Source: Limisalsivibrio acetivorans (lineage in GTDB: Bacteria; Chrysiogenota; Deferribacteres; Deferribacterales; Geovibrionaceae). From it: 64,000 nucleotides of DNA. The number at the start of each line of letters is the position of its first letter. Within the stretch, counting starts at the first letter, position 1. Location of the stretch: NCBI RefSeq assembly GCF_000421105.1, contig NZ_ATWF01000001.1, positions 654,930 to 718,929 on the forward strand, read 5' to 3'. This document shows positions 9,306 through 16,919 of this stretch, piece by piece. Position numbers and translations under genes: made by a program. The notes beneath the pieces are model-generated. The model was not told where the DNA came from. It saw only the letters and a list, made by a program, of their open reading frames with translations, and made no database searches.

Positions 9306-10793
9306 ATGGATCAGCACCGTGCAGATAAACTGAATCAACTAAAGGGTATGGATGTTCAGCCCTATGTTAACTCCTTCAAAGCCCCTTTCAGCATAAAAGA
9401 AATTTCCGGACGCTTCGGAAAGATGACCAAGCCCGAGCTTGAGGAGAAGAAATACACATTCACCCTCGCTGGCAGAATAACCGCTGCAAGAAAGTTCGGC
9501 AAGGCTTCATTCCTCAATATTAAAGACAGAACGGGTAATATCCAGATCTATGTACGCAAAGGGGATGTTTCCGATGAAGAGTTCGATATCTTCAAGCTCA
9601 CCGACATTGGCGATTTCATCGGTGTCTCAGGGTACGTTTTCAAAACAAAGACGGGTGAACTTTCAATATATGCTGAAAAATTCAGTCTCCTGACAAAATC
9701 ACTCCGCGATCTCCCTGAGAAATGGCATGGCCTTAAGGATGTGGAAACACGTTACCGCCAGCGTTACGTCGACCTCATCGTAAACAGCGACGTTCAGAAT
9801 ATATTCAAGAAGCGCAGCCGCATCATCCAGGAGATCAGAAACTACTTCACCTCCATGGACTTCATGGAGGTTGAAACCCCCATGATGCAGCCTATTGCTG
9901 GTGGGGCAACTGCAAAACCTTTCGTAACACACCATAACGCTCTCGACATGCCCCTTTTCATGCGTATCGCACCCGAGCTTTACCTTAAAAGACTCGTTAT
10001 CGGCGGATTCGAGCGTGTATTTGAGATAAACAGGAACTTCCGCAACGAAGGGCTTTCCACACGCCACAACCCCGAATTCACCATGATCGAGTGGTACTGG
10101 GCATATGCGGACTACAACGACCTTATGGATATGATCGAAGAGTTCCTTCGCAATATCGCACTTAAGGTTTGTGCAGATTCAAAGATAACCTACGGCGAAA
10201 ACGAGATCGACTTCGCCTCGCCATGGAAGCGTATGACCATCAGCGAGGCTATCCTGGAGATGACAGACCTCTCAGATGATGATATCGCCGACAGAGAGTC
10301 TGCAGCAAAAACAGCAGAATCTAAAGGAATTCATATCAAAGATGGCTGGGGGCATGGTAAGGTTGTCATGGAGATCTTCGAGGAGCTTGTTGAGGATAAA
10401 CTCATCGACCCCACTTTCATTACAGATTATCCCAAAGAGGTTTCACCCCTTTCCAAGTCAAAGGCGGATAACCCTGATATAACAGAGAGATTTGAGCTAT
10501 TTATTGCTGGATACGAGATTGCAAACGGATTTAATGAGCTTAACGACCCCATGGACCAGAAGGAGCGCTTTGAGAAGCAGGTTCTTGAGAAGGAAGCTGG
10601 GGATGAAGAAGCCCACATGATGGACAGCGACTACATAAGGGCACTCGAATACGGCCTCCCCCCAACAGCGGGTGCGGGTCTTGGCATAGACAGGCTTGTT
10701 ATGATACTTACCGATAGCCCCTCTATCCGTGATGTGATACTCTTCCCCCACATGAGACCCGAAGCTGGGGAGTCGCAGCAGACAGAAGAATAA
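9306..10793 (+). CDS. lysS: lysyl-tRNA synthetase (class II)
   Basis: A class II lysyl-tRNA synthetase that charges tRNA-Lys in an ATP-dependent reaction; 495 residues. An OB-fold anticodon-binding domain (about 45-135) is followed by the catalytic core with motif 2 (FRNEG near 245) and motif 3 (GAGLGIDRLVMIL near 455). The chosen ATG is 13 bases after AAGGAG (9287-9292). An in-frame ATG 42 bases upstream lies inside the predicted promoter and is rejected. It begins a two-gene plus-strand unit with the diguanylate cyclase gene. Confidence 0.97.
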   Translation: MDQHRADKLNQLKGMDVQPYVNSFKAPFSIKEISGRFGKMTKPELEEKKYTFTLAGRITAARKFGKASFLNIKDRTGNIQIYVRKGDVSDEEFDIFKLTDIGDFIGVSGYVFKTKTGELSIYAEKFSLLTKSLRDLPEKWHGLKDVETRYRQRYVDLIVNSDVQNIFKKRSRIIQEIRNYFTSMDFMEVETPMMQPIAGGATAKPFVTHHNALDMPLFMRIAPELYLKRLVIGGFERVFEINRNFRNEGLSTRHNPEFTMIEWYWAYADYNDLMDMIEEFLRNIALKVCADSKITYGENEIDFASPWKRMTISEAILEMTDLSDDDIADRESAAKTAESKGIHIKDGWGHGKVVMEIFEELVEDKLIDPTFITDYPKEVSPLSKSKADNPDITERFELFIAGYEIANGFNELNDPMDQKERFEKQVLEKEAGDEEAHMMDSDYIRALEYGLPPTAGAGLGIDRLVMILTDSPSIRDVILFPHMRPEAGESQQTEE

Positions 10794-10864
10794 GACTGTC
10801 CAGGAGGACAAAAGTTAGCACAACAATCTACAGATGCCTCGAAAGCGAAGACCTTAAGAAGCGT

Positions 10865-11734
10865 GTGGAAGCAATCTTCCCCACCAGCATCGAGGCTACA
10901 TTTGACAGTGTTGAAGAGGAAGGGAGCGTCATCATTTATGAGGTTCGCAGTGGTGATGATTACGGCTCCATCCGCTCCATGATCGAAGAGGACCATTTCT
11001 ACCTCTTCATCGCATCCCGCAGTTTTGACGTGCACTTCCTAGAGTTGTCTTCCGAATTCTTCTTTGTATTCAGTCATTATGATGACCCGTCCGAAGAAAT
11101 CGTAATACGTTTCAATACCCTGATGAAATATAAAAGCATCCTTGATGAACTCCGCAACAAGAGCGAGGAGCTTGAGAACACTGTATTCGAACTCGCCTTT
11201 GCATCAACAAATGTCCTTGAGCAGAATGAGTTTCTTGAGAAAATGGCTAAGAAAGACGGCCTGACGATGCTGTACAACCACTCCTACTTCAAGGATAAAA
11301 TGAAGCATGAGTTCGACCGTTCCGGAAGATACGACAATAACTTCACACTTGCAATCCTCGATCTTGATTTCTTCAAGAAGGTCAACGACACCCACGGTCA
11401 CCTCAAGGGGGACGAGGTCCTTAAGGCCTTCGCAAACGTTATCAGCGACATGGTTCGAGAATCAGATATCGCCGCAAGGTACGGCGGGGAAGAGTTTGCC
11501 ATAATCTTTACAGAAACAGGTATAAAAGAGGCCGTAATCGCCATCGACCGCATCCGTAAGGAGATGGACAAGAAGGTTTTCGAAAGCCCCATCGGAAAGT
11601 TCAGTGTTACATTCAGTGCGGGGATAACCCTCTTCGATGAGAAATTCAAGGATATTGAGGAAATGATACATATTGCCGACAAAGCGCTTTACATGAGTAA
11701 GCGCAACGGTCGGAATATGACGACTGTTCTCTGA
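10865..11734 (+). CDS. diguanylate cyclase (GGDEF domain), start codon uncertain
   Basis: At least 289 residues: an unrecognised N-terminal region of ~105 residues, a short coiled coil (NKSEELENTVFELA), then a GGDEF domain of ~165 residues. The active site reads GGEEF and is preceded by RESD, an intact RxxD inhibitory site five residues upstream. It should therefore make c-di-GMP and be product-inhibited. It is soluble, with no membrane helix. The first usual start in frame is GTG at 10865, with a poor ribosome site. The frame stays open upstream, and a strong AGGAGG (10802-10807) precedes GTT at 10814, where a start codon would be expected. The true N-terminus may be 17 residues longer. Confidence 0.88.
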   Translation: MEAIFPTSIEATFDSVEEEGSVIIYEVRSGDDYGSIRSMIEEDHFYLFIASRSFDVHFLELSSEFFFVFSHYDDPSEEIVIRFNTLMKYKSILDELRNKSEELENTVFELAFASTNVLEQNEFLEKMAKKDGLTMLYNHSYFKDKMKHEFDRSGRYDNNFTLAILDLDFFKKVNDTHGHLKGDEVLKAFANVISDMVRESDIAARYGGEEFAIIFTETGIKEAVIAIDRIRKEMDKKVFESPIGKFSVTFSAGITLFDEKFKDIEEMIHIADKALYMSKRNGRNMTTVL

Positions 11735-11742
11735 TTTTATGT

Positions 11743-12090
11743 ATGGAATTTCCCATCCATTTTATTTGGGAAATTCATCATCCTGAGAATTTCCCTGCCG
11801 CTACGCTTGGCAAAGCCTTCGCTCCGCTTACTTCCGGCTTCGTGAATTGTGCAAAGCTCAATTCAGCTACGCCTTCAGGGGCTTCCATCCTTGGAAGCCT
11901 GTTACCTATCAACCTCAAACGTGTGATTAGCATAAGCTTTCATGGATGAAAGCTCGCTTGCGTAAGTGAGAAGGCAGCTTCTTTCTTCGAACGGCAGAAT
12001 AATTTCCATGGACGGGAAATTATTCAGACAGATAAAGGGGTTTTTAAGGGGTTCCTAAGGGGAAAGTTTTCCCTAAAAATTTCCCCTTAG
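11743..12090. repeat. palindromic repeat cluster A, unit 1 (most complete)
   Basis: The fullest copy of a mosaic repeat made of successive hairpins: GGGAAATTC/GAATTTCCC (11768-11795); a shared block starting GCTACGCTTGGCAAAGCC; GGCTTCCA/TGGAAGCC (11880-11899); an AGCTTTCA/TGAAAGCT hairpin near 11936-11955; a shared CGCTTGCGTAAGTGAGAAGG block; and CTAAGGGGAAA/TTTCCCCTTAG (12055-12090). Similar units recur at 12104-12453, 12931-13090 and 45870-46310. There is no transposase and no credible coding frame. It fills the gap between two convergent genes. Confidence 0.85.
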
Positions 12091-12103
12091 TCTTTATTAT
12101 ATT

Positions 12104-12235
12104 TATGGAATTTTCCATCCATGGAAATTCCATTGCCGCTACGCTTGGCAAAGCCTTCGCTCCGCTTACTTCCGGCTTCGTGAATTGTGCAGAGCACAAT
12201 TCAGCTTCGCCTTCAGAGGCTTCCATCCATACTAA
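12104..12235. repeat. repeat cluster A, unit 2 (partial)
   Basis: It starts with the palindrome GGAATTTTCCATCCATGG and its mirror. The GCTACGCTTGGCAAAGCC block and a perfect 9-bp hairpin GAATTGTGC-aga-GCACAATTC (about 12182-12202) follow. It lacks the second half of unit 1. The same palindrome opens a copy at about 45913 in cluster B. Confidence 0.8.
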
Positions 12236-12453
12236 TCTGGGAAATTCATCATCCTGAGAATTTCCCTGACGCTACGCTTGGCAAAGCCTTCGCTCCGCTT
12301 TCTTCCGGCTACATAAATTGAATACAATTCAGCTTCGCCTTCAGAGGCTTCCATCCTTGGAAGCCTGTTATGTATCAACCTTTATAAAAATCCCAAAATG
12401 GGTTTTTAAGGGGTTCCTAAGGGGAAAGTTTTCCCTAAAAATTTCCCCTTAGT
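12236..12453. repeat. repeat cluster A, unit 3 (partial)
   Basis: Hairpin GGGAAATTC/GAATTTCCC (12239-12266), the GCTACGCTTGGCAAAGCC block, hairpin GGCTTCCA/TGGAAGCC (12346-12365) and the closing hairpin CTAAGGGGAAA/TTTCCCCTTAG (about 12417-12452). The segment between the last two hairpins is deleted relative to unit 1, so units vary by loss of whole modules. Confidence 0.8.
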
Positions 12454-12502
12454 TTTATTTTTACTTAATTAAATGCGAAATTAGGCACTAATTTATGTGT
12501 TT

Positions 12503-12890
12503 CGTGCTAAAGCACGCCATACTTTTGGCGCAAAAGTATGCAAAACTATTCCCTCAGGGTTTTCCAGCCCCCATTGTTACTCATTTATATTCATAAATTC
12601 GTAATCGATGGCGGTGCCCTCATTTCGCTCTTTTTCCACCTGAAGTTTTGCTGATGCTGAGGAGTGTAACCGCACTTCATACATTTAAGTATTCTATATT
12701 TAAGATTAACTCTTCTGTCACGTGCGGCCAAAACTTCCGGGCGGTTCCAAAAGAGCTCATTCGGCTGTAAAACATTCGGGGAAGATTAAGAGCGTTTGTG
12801 GTAAAATCGGCAATAGGCTATTAGTAACCATCTAGCCGAAATACCTTTTCACGTTTCACGTTGTTTTCTCTTGGTTGTAAACGTTATAGC
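12503..12890 (-). repeat. 388-bp inverted element, copy A
   Basis: The reverse complement of this segment matches 45425-45812; both copies are 388 bp. A 180-base core differs at only six positions, while the outer third (about 12780-12890) is more diverged. The left end carries hairpins CATACTTTTG-gcg-CAAAAGTATG (about 12518-12540) and CGTGCT-aa-AGCACG. A long-range pairing of GAAGTTTT with AAAACTTC, extended by CCGCC with GGTGG, encloses the core. Read on the minus strand, a frame of about 64 codons without an ATG start contains a CxxC pair (KCMKCGY). It is either a decayed small gene or a structured RNA; no family is recognised. Confidence 0.75.
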
Positions 12891-12930
12891 CAGCTCGATT
12901 CAATTCTGACGATGAAGGTTGCTACCAAAT

Positions 12931-13090
12931 AGGCTTCTATCCGTGGAAGCCTGTTACATATCAACCTCAAATCTGTGGTTATCATAAGCTCACATGAATG
13001 TGAGCTCGCTTGCGTAAGTGAGAAGGAAGCTTCTTTCTTCGAACGGCAGAATAATTTCCATGTATGGAAAATTATTCAGATAGAATAAAG
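12931..13090. repeat. repeat cluster A, unit 4 (right part only)
   Basis: It has the right half of unit 1: a GGCTTCTA/TGGAAGCC hairpin, TGTTACATATCAACCTC, an AGCTCACAT/ATGTGAGCT hairpin (12988-13007 region), the CGCTTGCGTAAGTGAGAAGG block and ATAATTTCCAT/ATGGAAAATTAT. The AGCT hairpin has two base pairs changed on both arms relative to unit 1, so pairing is kept. From 13091 to 13154 nothing is seen before the mqnA stop codon. Confidence 0.78.
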
Positions 13091-13154
13091 GAGTTTTTGA
13101 AAGTTAATTTGAAGCTACATAAAAACAAGTATAGATTTTAAGTATAAGCAATCA

Positions 13155-13940
13155 CTAGGTGATCATATGTAGAGGTGGTACGTTTTTGATTGCGCCGAGT
13201 TCTGCGGCGTAGCGGTAGAATCTAAGTAGTGCTTCTATGTGCTTATCAGAGAGGTTATAGTCTATCGTCTCCCAATAATCTATAATTTGATAGGATGTGA
13301 GACCTTTGAATGTGTAATGGTCCAGCAGTGCGGCGAGGTTCTTTTTACTGTCTGCCTTTATCTTCATCAGATCATCGATAAAAGCCTTAATCTCACCCCA
13401 TTTGTTCTGCACAGTCTCTTTACGCACAGTCCATAGTGCAAAAACGAAGGGCAAACCTGTGAATTCATGCCACTCTGTTCCGAGATCATAGATATATGAG
13501 TGACTGCCATTATAATACTCAAACAGAGCCTTATCACCGATGAGAACCTTTGCAGATGCGTCTTCCAATTCTCTAGTGAACTCAGGGTTTATGCCATACT
13601 TCTCACGTAGCAGTATCCTCACCAAAACAACGCTTGTGCCACTCTCACCGGTAAGATAGATTCGTTTATCCCTCAATTCCTCCACAGGAAATCTGGAATA
13701 AAGCATTACGCTCTTTACCTTATCGATACAGCTTATGGAGATCCCCGGTATGAGCATATAGCTCTCAGGTGATTTGGCGTATTCGATACTGCTGCATGGT
13801 GCAACATCTATCCCGCCTTCTCTTATTGCATGGTTCAGGAAAGAAGGAACACCTTTGACTATCCTTATCCCTGAATGGTTGTTCAGATGATGATATATTG
13901 GATATATATTTGCATAGTCTATCTGGCCGATTCTAAGCAT
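13155..13940 (-). CDS. mqnA: chorismate dehydratase MqnA (futalosine menaquinone pathway)
   Basis: A protein of about 261 residues with a periplasmic-binding-protein-like fold but no signal peptide, as in MqnA. MqnA converts chorismate to 3-[(1-carboxyvinyl)oxy]benzoate, the first step of futalosine-dependent menaquinone synthesis. Family marks are the start RIGQIDYANIYPIY, GGIDVAPCSSIEYA and the LTGESGTSVVLVRILL segment. ATG 13940 is preferred over the TTG at 13958 because GGAG lies 5 bases from it. It overlaps the end of trmL by 22 bases. Confidence 0.88.
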   Translation of the reverse strand: MLRIGQIDYANIYPIYHHLNNHSGIRIVKGVPSFLNHAIREGGIDVAPCSSIEYAKSPESYMLIPGISISCIDKVKSVMLYSRFPVEELRDKRIYLTGESGTSVVLVRILLREKYGINPEFTRELEDASAKVLIGDKALFEYYNGSHSYIYDLGTEWHEFTGLPFVFALWTVRKETVQNKWGEIKAFIDDLMKIKADSKKNLAALLDHYTFKGLTSYQIIDYWETIDYNLSDKHIEALLRFYRYAAELGAIKNVPPLHMIT

Positions 13941-14416
13941 TTCTTCTCCAGCCCGCAAAAATCAATCCTGCGCAGAATATCGTATGTTATAACAGCAACT
14001 GCGTTGGAAAGGTTCAAACTCCGTACATCCCCTGTAGTGGGTATCCTGTAAAGGTAATCACCATACCGATTGAGCATTTCTTCATCTAAGCCTTCTGTCT
14101 CTCTGCCGAAGATAAGTAGAAGCTCTTTACCACTTTCTACCGGTATCTCTGTATACTCAGTCTCAGCCTTTTTACTGAGAACGGCATAGGTGTATTCATC
14201 CGCTGGATAGAGAGAAAATAGGTCCTCAACTTCCTCCACACGAGTGAGCTTCACTTTTTTCCAGTAGTCAAGCCCTGCCCTCTTAAGATACTTGTCATCA
14301 AGTGAGAACCCGAGTTTGCCACAGAGTATAAGTTCGCTCCCTGTGGCAACGCAAAGCCTGCCTATATTGCCTGTATTCTGAGGGATTTCCGGTTCTATGA
14401 GGGCGATATGGATCAT
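13919..14416 (-). CDS. trmL: tRNA (cytidine/uridine-2'-O-)-methyltransferase TrmL
   Basis: A SPOUT-class (trefoil-knot) methyltransferase of about 165 residues that 2'-O-methylates position 34 of tRNA-Leu isoacceptors. It has the family start IHIALIEPEIPQNTGNIGR, the GRETEGLDEE turn and the knot motif RIPTTGDVRSLNLSNAVA. The chosen ATG overlaps the stop of the preceding gene as ATGA, implying translational coupling; a longer in-frame start would intrude into that gene. Confidence 0.93.
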   Translation of the reverse strand: MIHIALIEPEIPQNTGNIGRLCVATGSELILCGKLGFSLDDKYLKRAGLDYWKKVKLTRVEEVEDLFSLYPADEYTYAVLSKKAETEYTEIPVESGKELLLIFGRETEGLDEEMLNRYGDYLYRIPTTGDVRSLNLSNAVAVITYDILRRIDFCGLEKKCLESAR

Positions 14417-14685
14417 TTTATATAAAACTCCGGATCGGTTATCCATGTACTACGGCACTCAGGGCACTTGGACGGTTTCTTCAAGTGTTTCTCACGACTG
14501 AAGATGAAACCGCACTTCCTGCATTCCGGCTGGATTATAGCGAAAGCCTTGCCTACGGTTTTACGAACGTGCTCAAGTTCGGAAAAGATCAATTTCTCAG
14601 GCTTTGAAACGATAACAGAGAGGTCGCCGGCTGTGGCGGGTCCGTCCTTCAGCGTATCAATTATTTCCTGTCTGAGCGTTTTCAA
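14413..14685 (-). CDS. winged-helix/zinc-ribbon transcriptional regulator (COG3357-like)
   Basis: A small predicted DNA-binding protein of ~90 residues. A helix-turn-helix (LRQEIIDTLKDGPATAGDLSVIV) is joined to a C-terminal zinc ribbon with CRKC and CPEC pairs. Proteins of this build are known mainly from archaea (COG3357). The target is unknown. The TTG at 14685 is chosen: GGAG lies 7 bases upstream and overlap with rsfS falls to 29 bases, whereas the ATG at 14748 would overlap by 92. It is nested between rsfS and trmL in one operon. Confidence 0.75.
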   Translation of the reverse strand: MKTLRQEIIDTLKDGPATAGDLSVIVSKPEKLIFSELEHVRKTVGKAFAIIQPECRKCGFIFSREKHLKKPSKCPECRSTWITDPEFYIK

Positions 14686-15031
14686 GAAGGCTCTCCGCAG
14701 GTATTCTGGTGCTTCCTCCCCATATCGCTTCGAGATCGTAGTAGTCACGTTCTTTCTGGCACATAATATTTACTATGACATTGCCGAAATCGAGACATAC
14801 CCAGCGGGAGGACTTGTAACCGTCCATAGCAAAGGGTTTTTCACCCTCTTTCTTCATCTCCTCAAGGAGATAATCGGAAAGCGAGTTTGCATGTGTTGTG
14901 GAGCTGGCTGTGGCGATAACAAGGTAGTCCGCCAGCGAGCTAACCTTGCTTATGTTGTAAACACTTATATTCTCAGCCTTTCTGGAATCCAGAAGGTTGA
15001 CAGATTGGTTCAGTATATCTTCAGCAGTCAT
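14657..15031 (-). CDS. rsfS: ribosome silencing factor RsfS
   Basis: A 124-residue RsfS/Iojap-family protein that binds ribosomal protein L14 (uL14) and blocks subunit joining when nutrients are short. Typical segments are SSLADYLVIATASSTTHANSL, GYKSSRWVCLDFGNVIVNI and the YYDLEAIWGG end. ATG 15031 gives the normal length, has GGGAG upstream and overlaps nadD by 11 bases. nadD-rsfS is a very common pair. Confidence 0.95.
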   Translation of the reverse strand: MTAEDILNQSVNLLDSRKAENISVYNISKVSSLADYLVIATASSTTHANSLSDYLLEEMKKEGEKPFAMDGYKSSRWVCLDFGNVIVNIMCQKERDYYDLEAIWGGSTRIPAESLLENAQTGNN

Positions 15032-15668
15032 TACCACTCCCGTATAGATTGTTTGATGAGATGTATTCATACACCCCTTCGGGCAAATTAGCCTTTCTGT
15101 ATTTTTCGTCAAGAAGAGTTCTTATCTCTGTACTGGAAACATCTACTTCCGGCATTGTGTAAAGTATTACCTTGCCGCTCTTTTCACCCTGATAGCTATC
15201 GGCTTTTACCACCCTATCCATCAGCTCGGCTGGGATACTCTCCAGCATTTTTTCAAAGGGCATGAATGAGCGGTTTACAACGATGAAGTTCGCCAGCTCA
15301 AAAAGCTCCATATAGCTTTGCCATGTACTAATGGATGCGAAAATATCCGTGCCTGCTATGAAAAAGATCTGTGCATCGGGGTATTCATCCCGGTATTTGC
15401 TGACAGTCTTGTAACTGTATGATACCTCTTCGCTGTTTACCTCATAATCGGACACTCCGAACTCCTCGCCGAGTTTGTCCGCAACCAGCTGAACCATCTC
15501 CATCCGTGTTTCCGGAGCGATGTCGCAGGTCTTTTTATGCGGGGGTATCCTTGAGGGTATTAGGAGCAGTTTATCCAGGTCAAAGGCTCTCTGTACGTTC
15601 TGTGCGAGGGCAACATGCCCTATGTGTATGGGGTTGAAGGTTCCCCCGAATAGTCCAAGTTTTATCAT
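15021..15668 (-). CDS. nadD: nicotinate-nucleotide adenylyltransferase
   Basis: A 215-residue nucleotidylyltransferase that joins nicotinate mononucleotide and ATP to deamido-NAD. The N-terminal GLFGGTFNPIHIGHVALA contains the HxGH motif, and the C-terminal VSSTEIR is the second signature (ISSTxIR). Its ATG overlaps the proA stop as ATGA. Together with nadA (53479) and nadK (35594) the window covers several NAD(P) steps. Confidence 0.96.
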   Translation of the reverse strand: MIKLGLFGGTFNPIHIGHVALAQNVQRAFDLDKLLLIPSRIPPHKKTCDIAPETRMEMVQLVADKLGEEFGVSDYEVNSEEVSYSYKTVSKYRDEYPDAQIFFIAGTDIFASISTWQSYMELFELANFIVVNRSFMPFEKMLESIPAELMDRVVKADSYQGEKSGKVILYTMPEVDVSSTEIRTLLDEKYRKANLPEGVYEYISSNNLYGSGNDC

Positions 15669-16900
15669 TCTCTAATCTGTCCGTCGCCGTAAACCTGATA
15701 TTTTGTCGTAGTAAGGTCAAACGCCCCCATGGGCCCCCTGCAGTGCAGTTTCTGCGTACTGATGCCTATCTCTGCACCGAGGCCGAACTGCCCGCCGTCG
15801 TTAAAACGGGTAGAGGCGTTTACAAAGACTGCAGAGGCATCCGCAGCATTCATGAAATATCTGGCTGTGCTGTAGTTTTCTGTGATTATTGTCTCTGAGT
15901 GACCGGAACCGTAGCGGTTAATATGCTTAACTGCATCCTCAGTTGAGTCCACAACCTTTATGGAAAGGATCATGTCGAGATATTCAGTGGACCAGTCCTC
16001 ATCTGTTGCCTTGTTCATATCAGCATGCTTCAACGACTCCTCACACCCACGCAGTTCGAGCCTTTCCGCAGAGGCAGCCTGTGCAAGAGCGGGGATGAAG
16101 TCTTCAGCAATATCCCTATGTACAAGAAGGGTTTCAATTGCGTTGCATACTCCAGTACGCTGGGTTTTTGAATTCATAACAATATTGAGCGCCTTTGCGG
16201 TTTCTGCATCCCTGTCCACATAGGCGTGGCAGATGCCGTCGTCATGTTTAACAAGAGGGATCAGCGAATGCTCTGTACAGAACTCTATGAGCCCTTTTCC
16301 GCCGCGTGGTACGATGATGTCGATCTTCCCTCTGGCTGTGAGCATCTCCTTGATCCGCTTACGGTCGGTATCCGCAACAACATTGACGCACCCTTCGGGG
16401 AGTCCGGCTTCGCTTACTGCTTCGGCCATGAGCTTTCCAAGCACCGTATTTGAGTGGAAAGCTTCCTTTCCACCCCGTAGAACTGATACATTACCTGATT
16501 TAAGGCATAGCGCCGCAGCGTCAACTGTTACATTGGGTCGGGATTCGTATATGATCCCCACTACCCCGAGGGGCACTCGTACCTTGGTTATGTAAAGCCC
16601 GTTGGGGCGTGTGTATCCCTCCACAACGGAGCCCACAGGGTCGGTCTGCGCCTTTATCTCATTAACGGCCTTAATCATGCCATCTATAGCTTTATCGTCC
16701 AGAAGAAGCCTGTCCATCATGGCGGAGGACAAGCCGTCTTTCTCACCCTGTTCCAAGTCCTTTCTGTTCTCTTCCTTGACTGTGTCTCTGGATTCGTCCA
16801 GCTTTTGCGCAATGCGTCCCAGAGCATCATCCTTAACAGATGTTCTAATGTTCATCAGTTCATAGGATGTCTGTTTCGCCTTTGCCAAAATATCTTTCAT
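15665..16900 (-). CDS. proA: gamma-glutamyl phosphate reductase
   Basis: A NADPH-dependent aldehyde-dehydrogenase-fold enzyme of 411 residues that makes glutamate 5-semialdehyde for proline synthesis. Visible marks are YESRPNVTVDAAALCLKSGN, the catalytic-Cys region TQRTGVCNAIETLLVH and the NASTRFNDGGQFGLGAEIGI block. The start at 16900 has GGAGAGG about 6 bases upstream and follows proB by 19 bases. Earlier in-frame starts would run into proB. Confidence 0.97.
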   Translation of the reverse strand: MKDILAKAKQTSYELMNIRTSVKDDALGRIAQKLDESRDTVKEENRKDLEQGEKDGLSSAMMDRLLLDDKAIDGMIKAVNEIKAQTDPVGSVVEGYTRPNGLYITKVRVPLGVVGIIYESRPNVTVDAAALCLKSGNVSVLRGGKEAFHSNTVLGKLMAEAVSEAGLPEGCVNVVADTDRKRIKEMLTARGKIDIIVPRGGKGLIEFCTEHSLIPLVKHDDGICHAYVDRDAETAKALNIVMNSKTQRTGVCNAIETLLVHRDIAEDFIPALAQAASAERLELRGCEESLKHADMNKATDEDWSTEYLDMILSIKVVDSTEDAVKHINRYGSGHSETIITENYSTARYFMNAADASAVFVNASTRFNDGGQFGLGAEIGISTQKLHCRGPMGAFDLTTTKYQVYGDGQIRE

Positions 16901-16919
16901 AATAGCCTCTCCGTACCTC

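Noticed and set aside
11743-12226. Small open frames inside the repeats (plus strand 11743-11949, minus strand 12044-12226, also 45719-45940)
   Set aside because: They are translations of palindromic repeat modules. The same peptides appear in pieces from several copies and both strands, have no ribosome sites and resemble no protein.
12503-12890. 388-bp element as an omega-RNA/HEARO-type or other named RNA
   Set aside because: No motif I can name with confidence is present, and no IscB/TnpB-like gene or remnant is adjacent. It is kept as an unassigned element.
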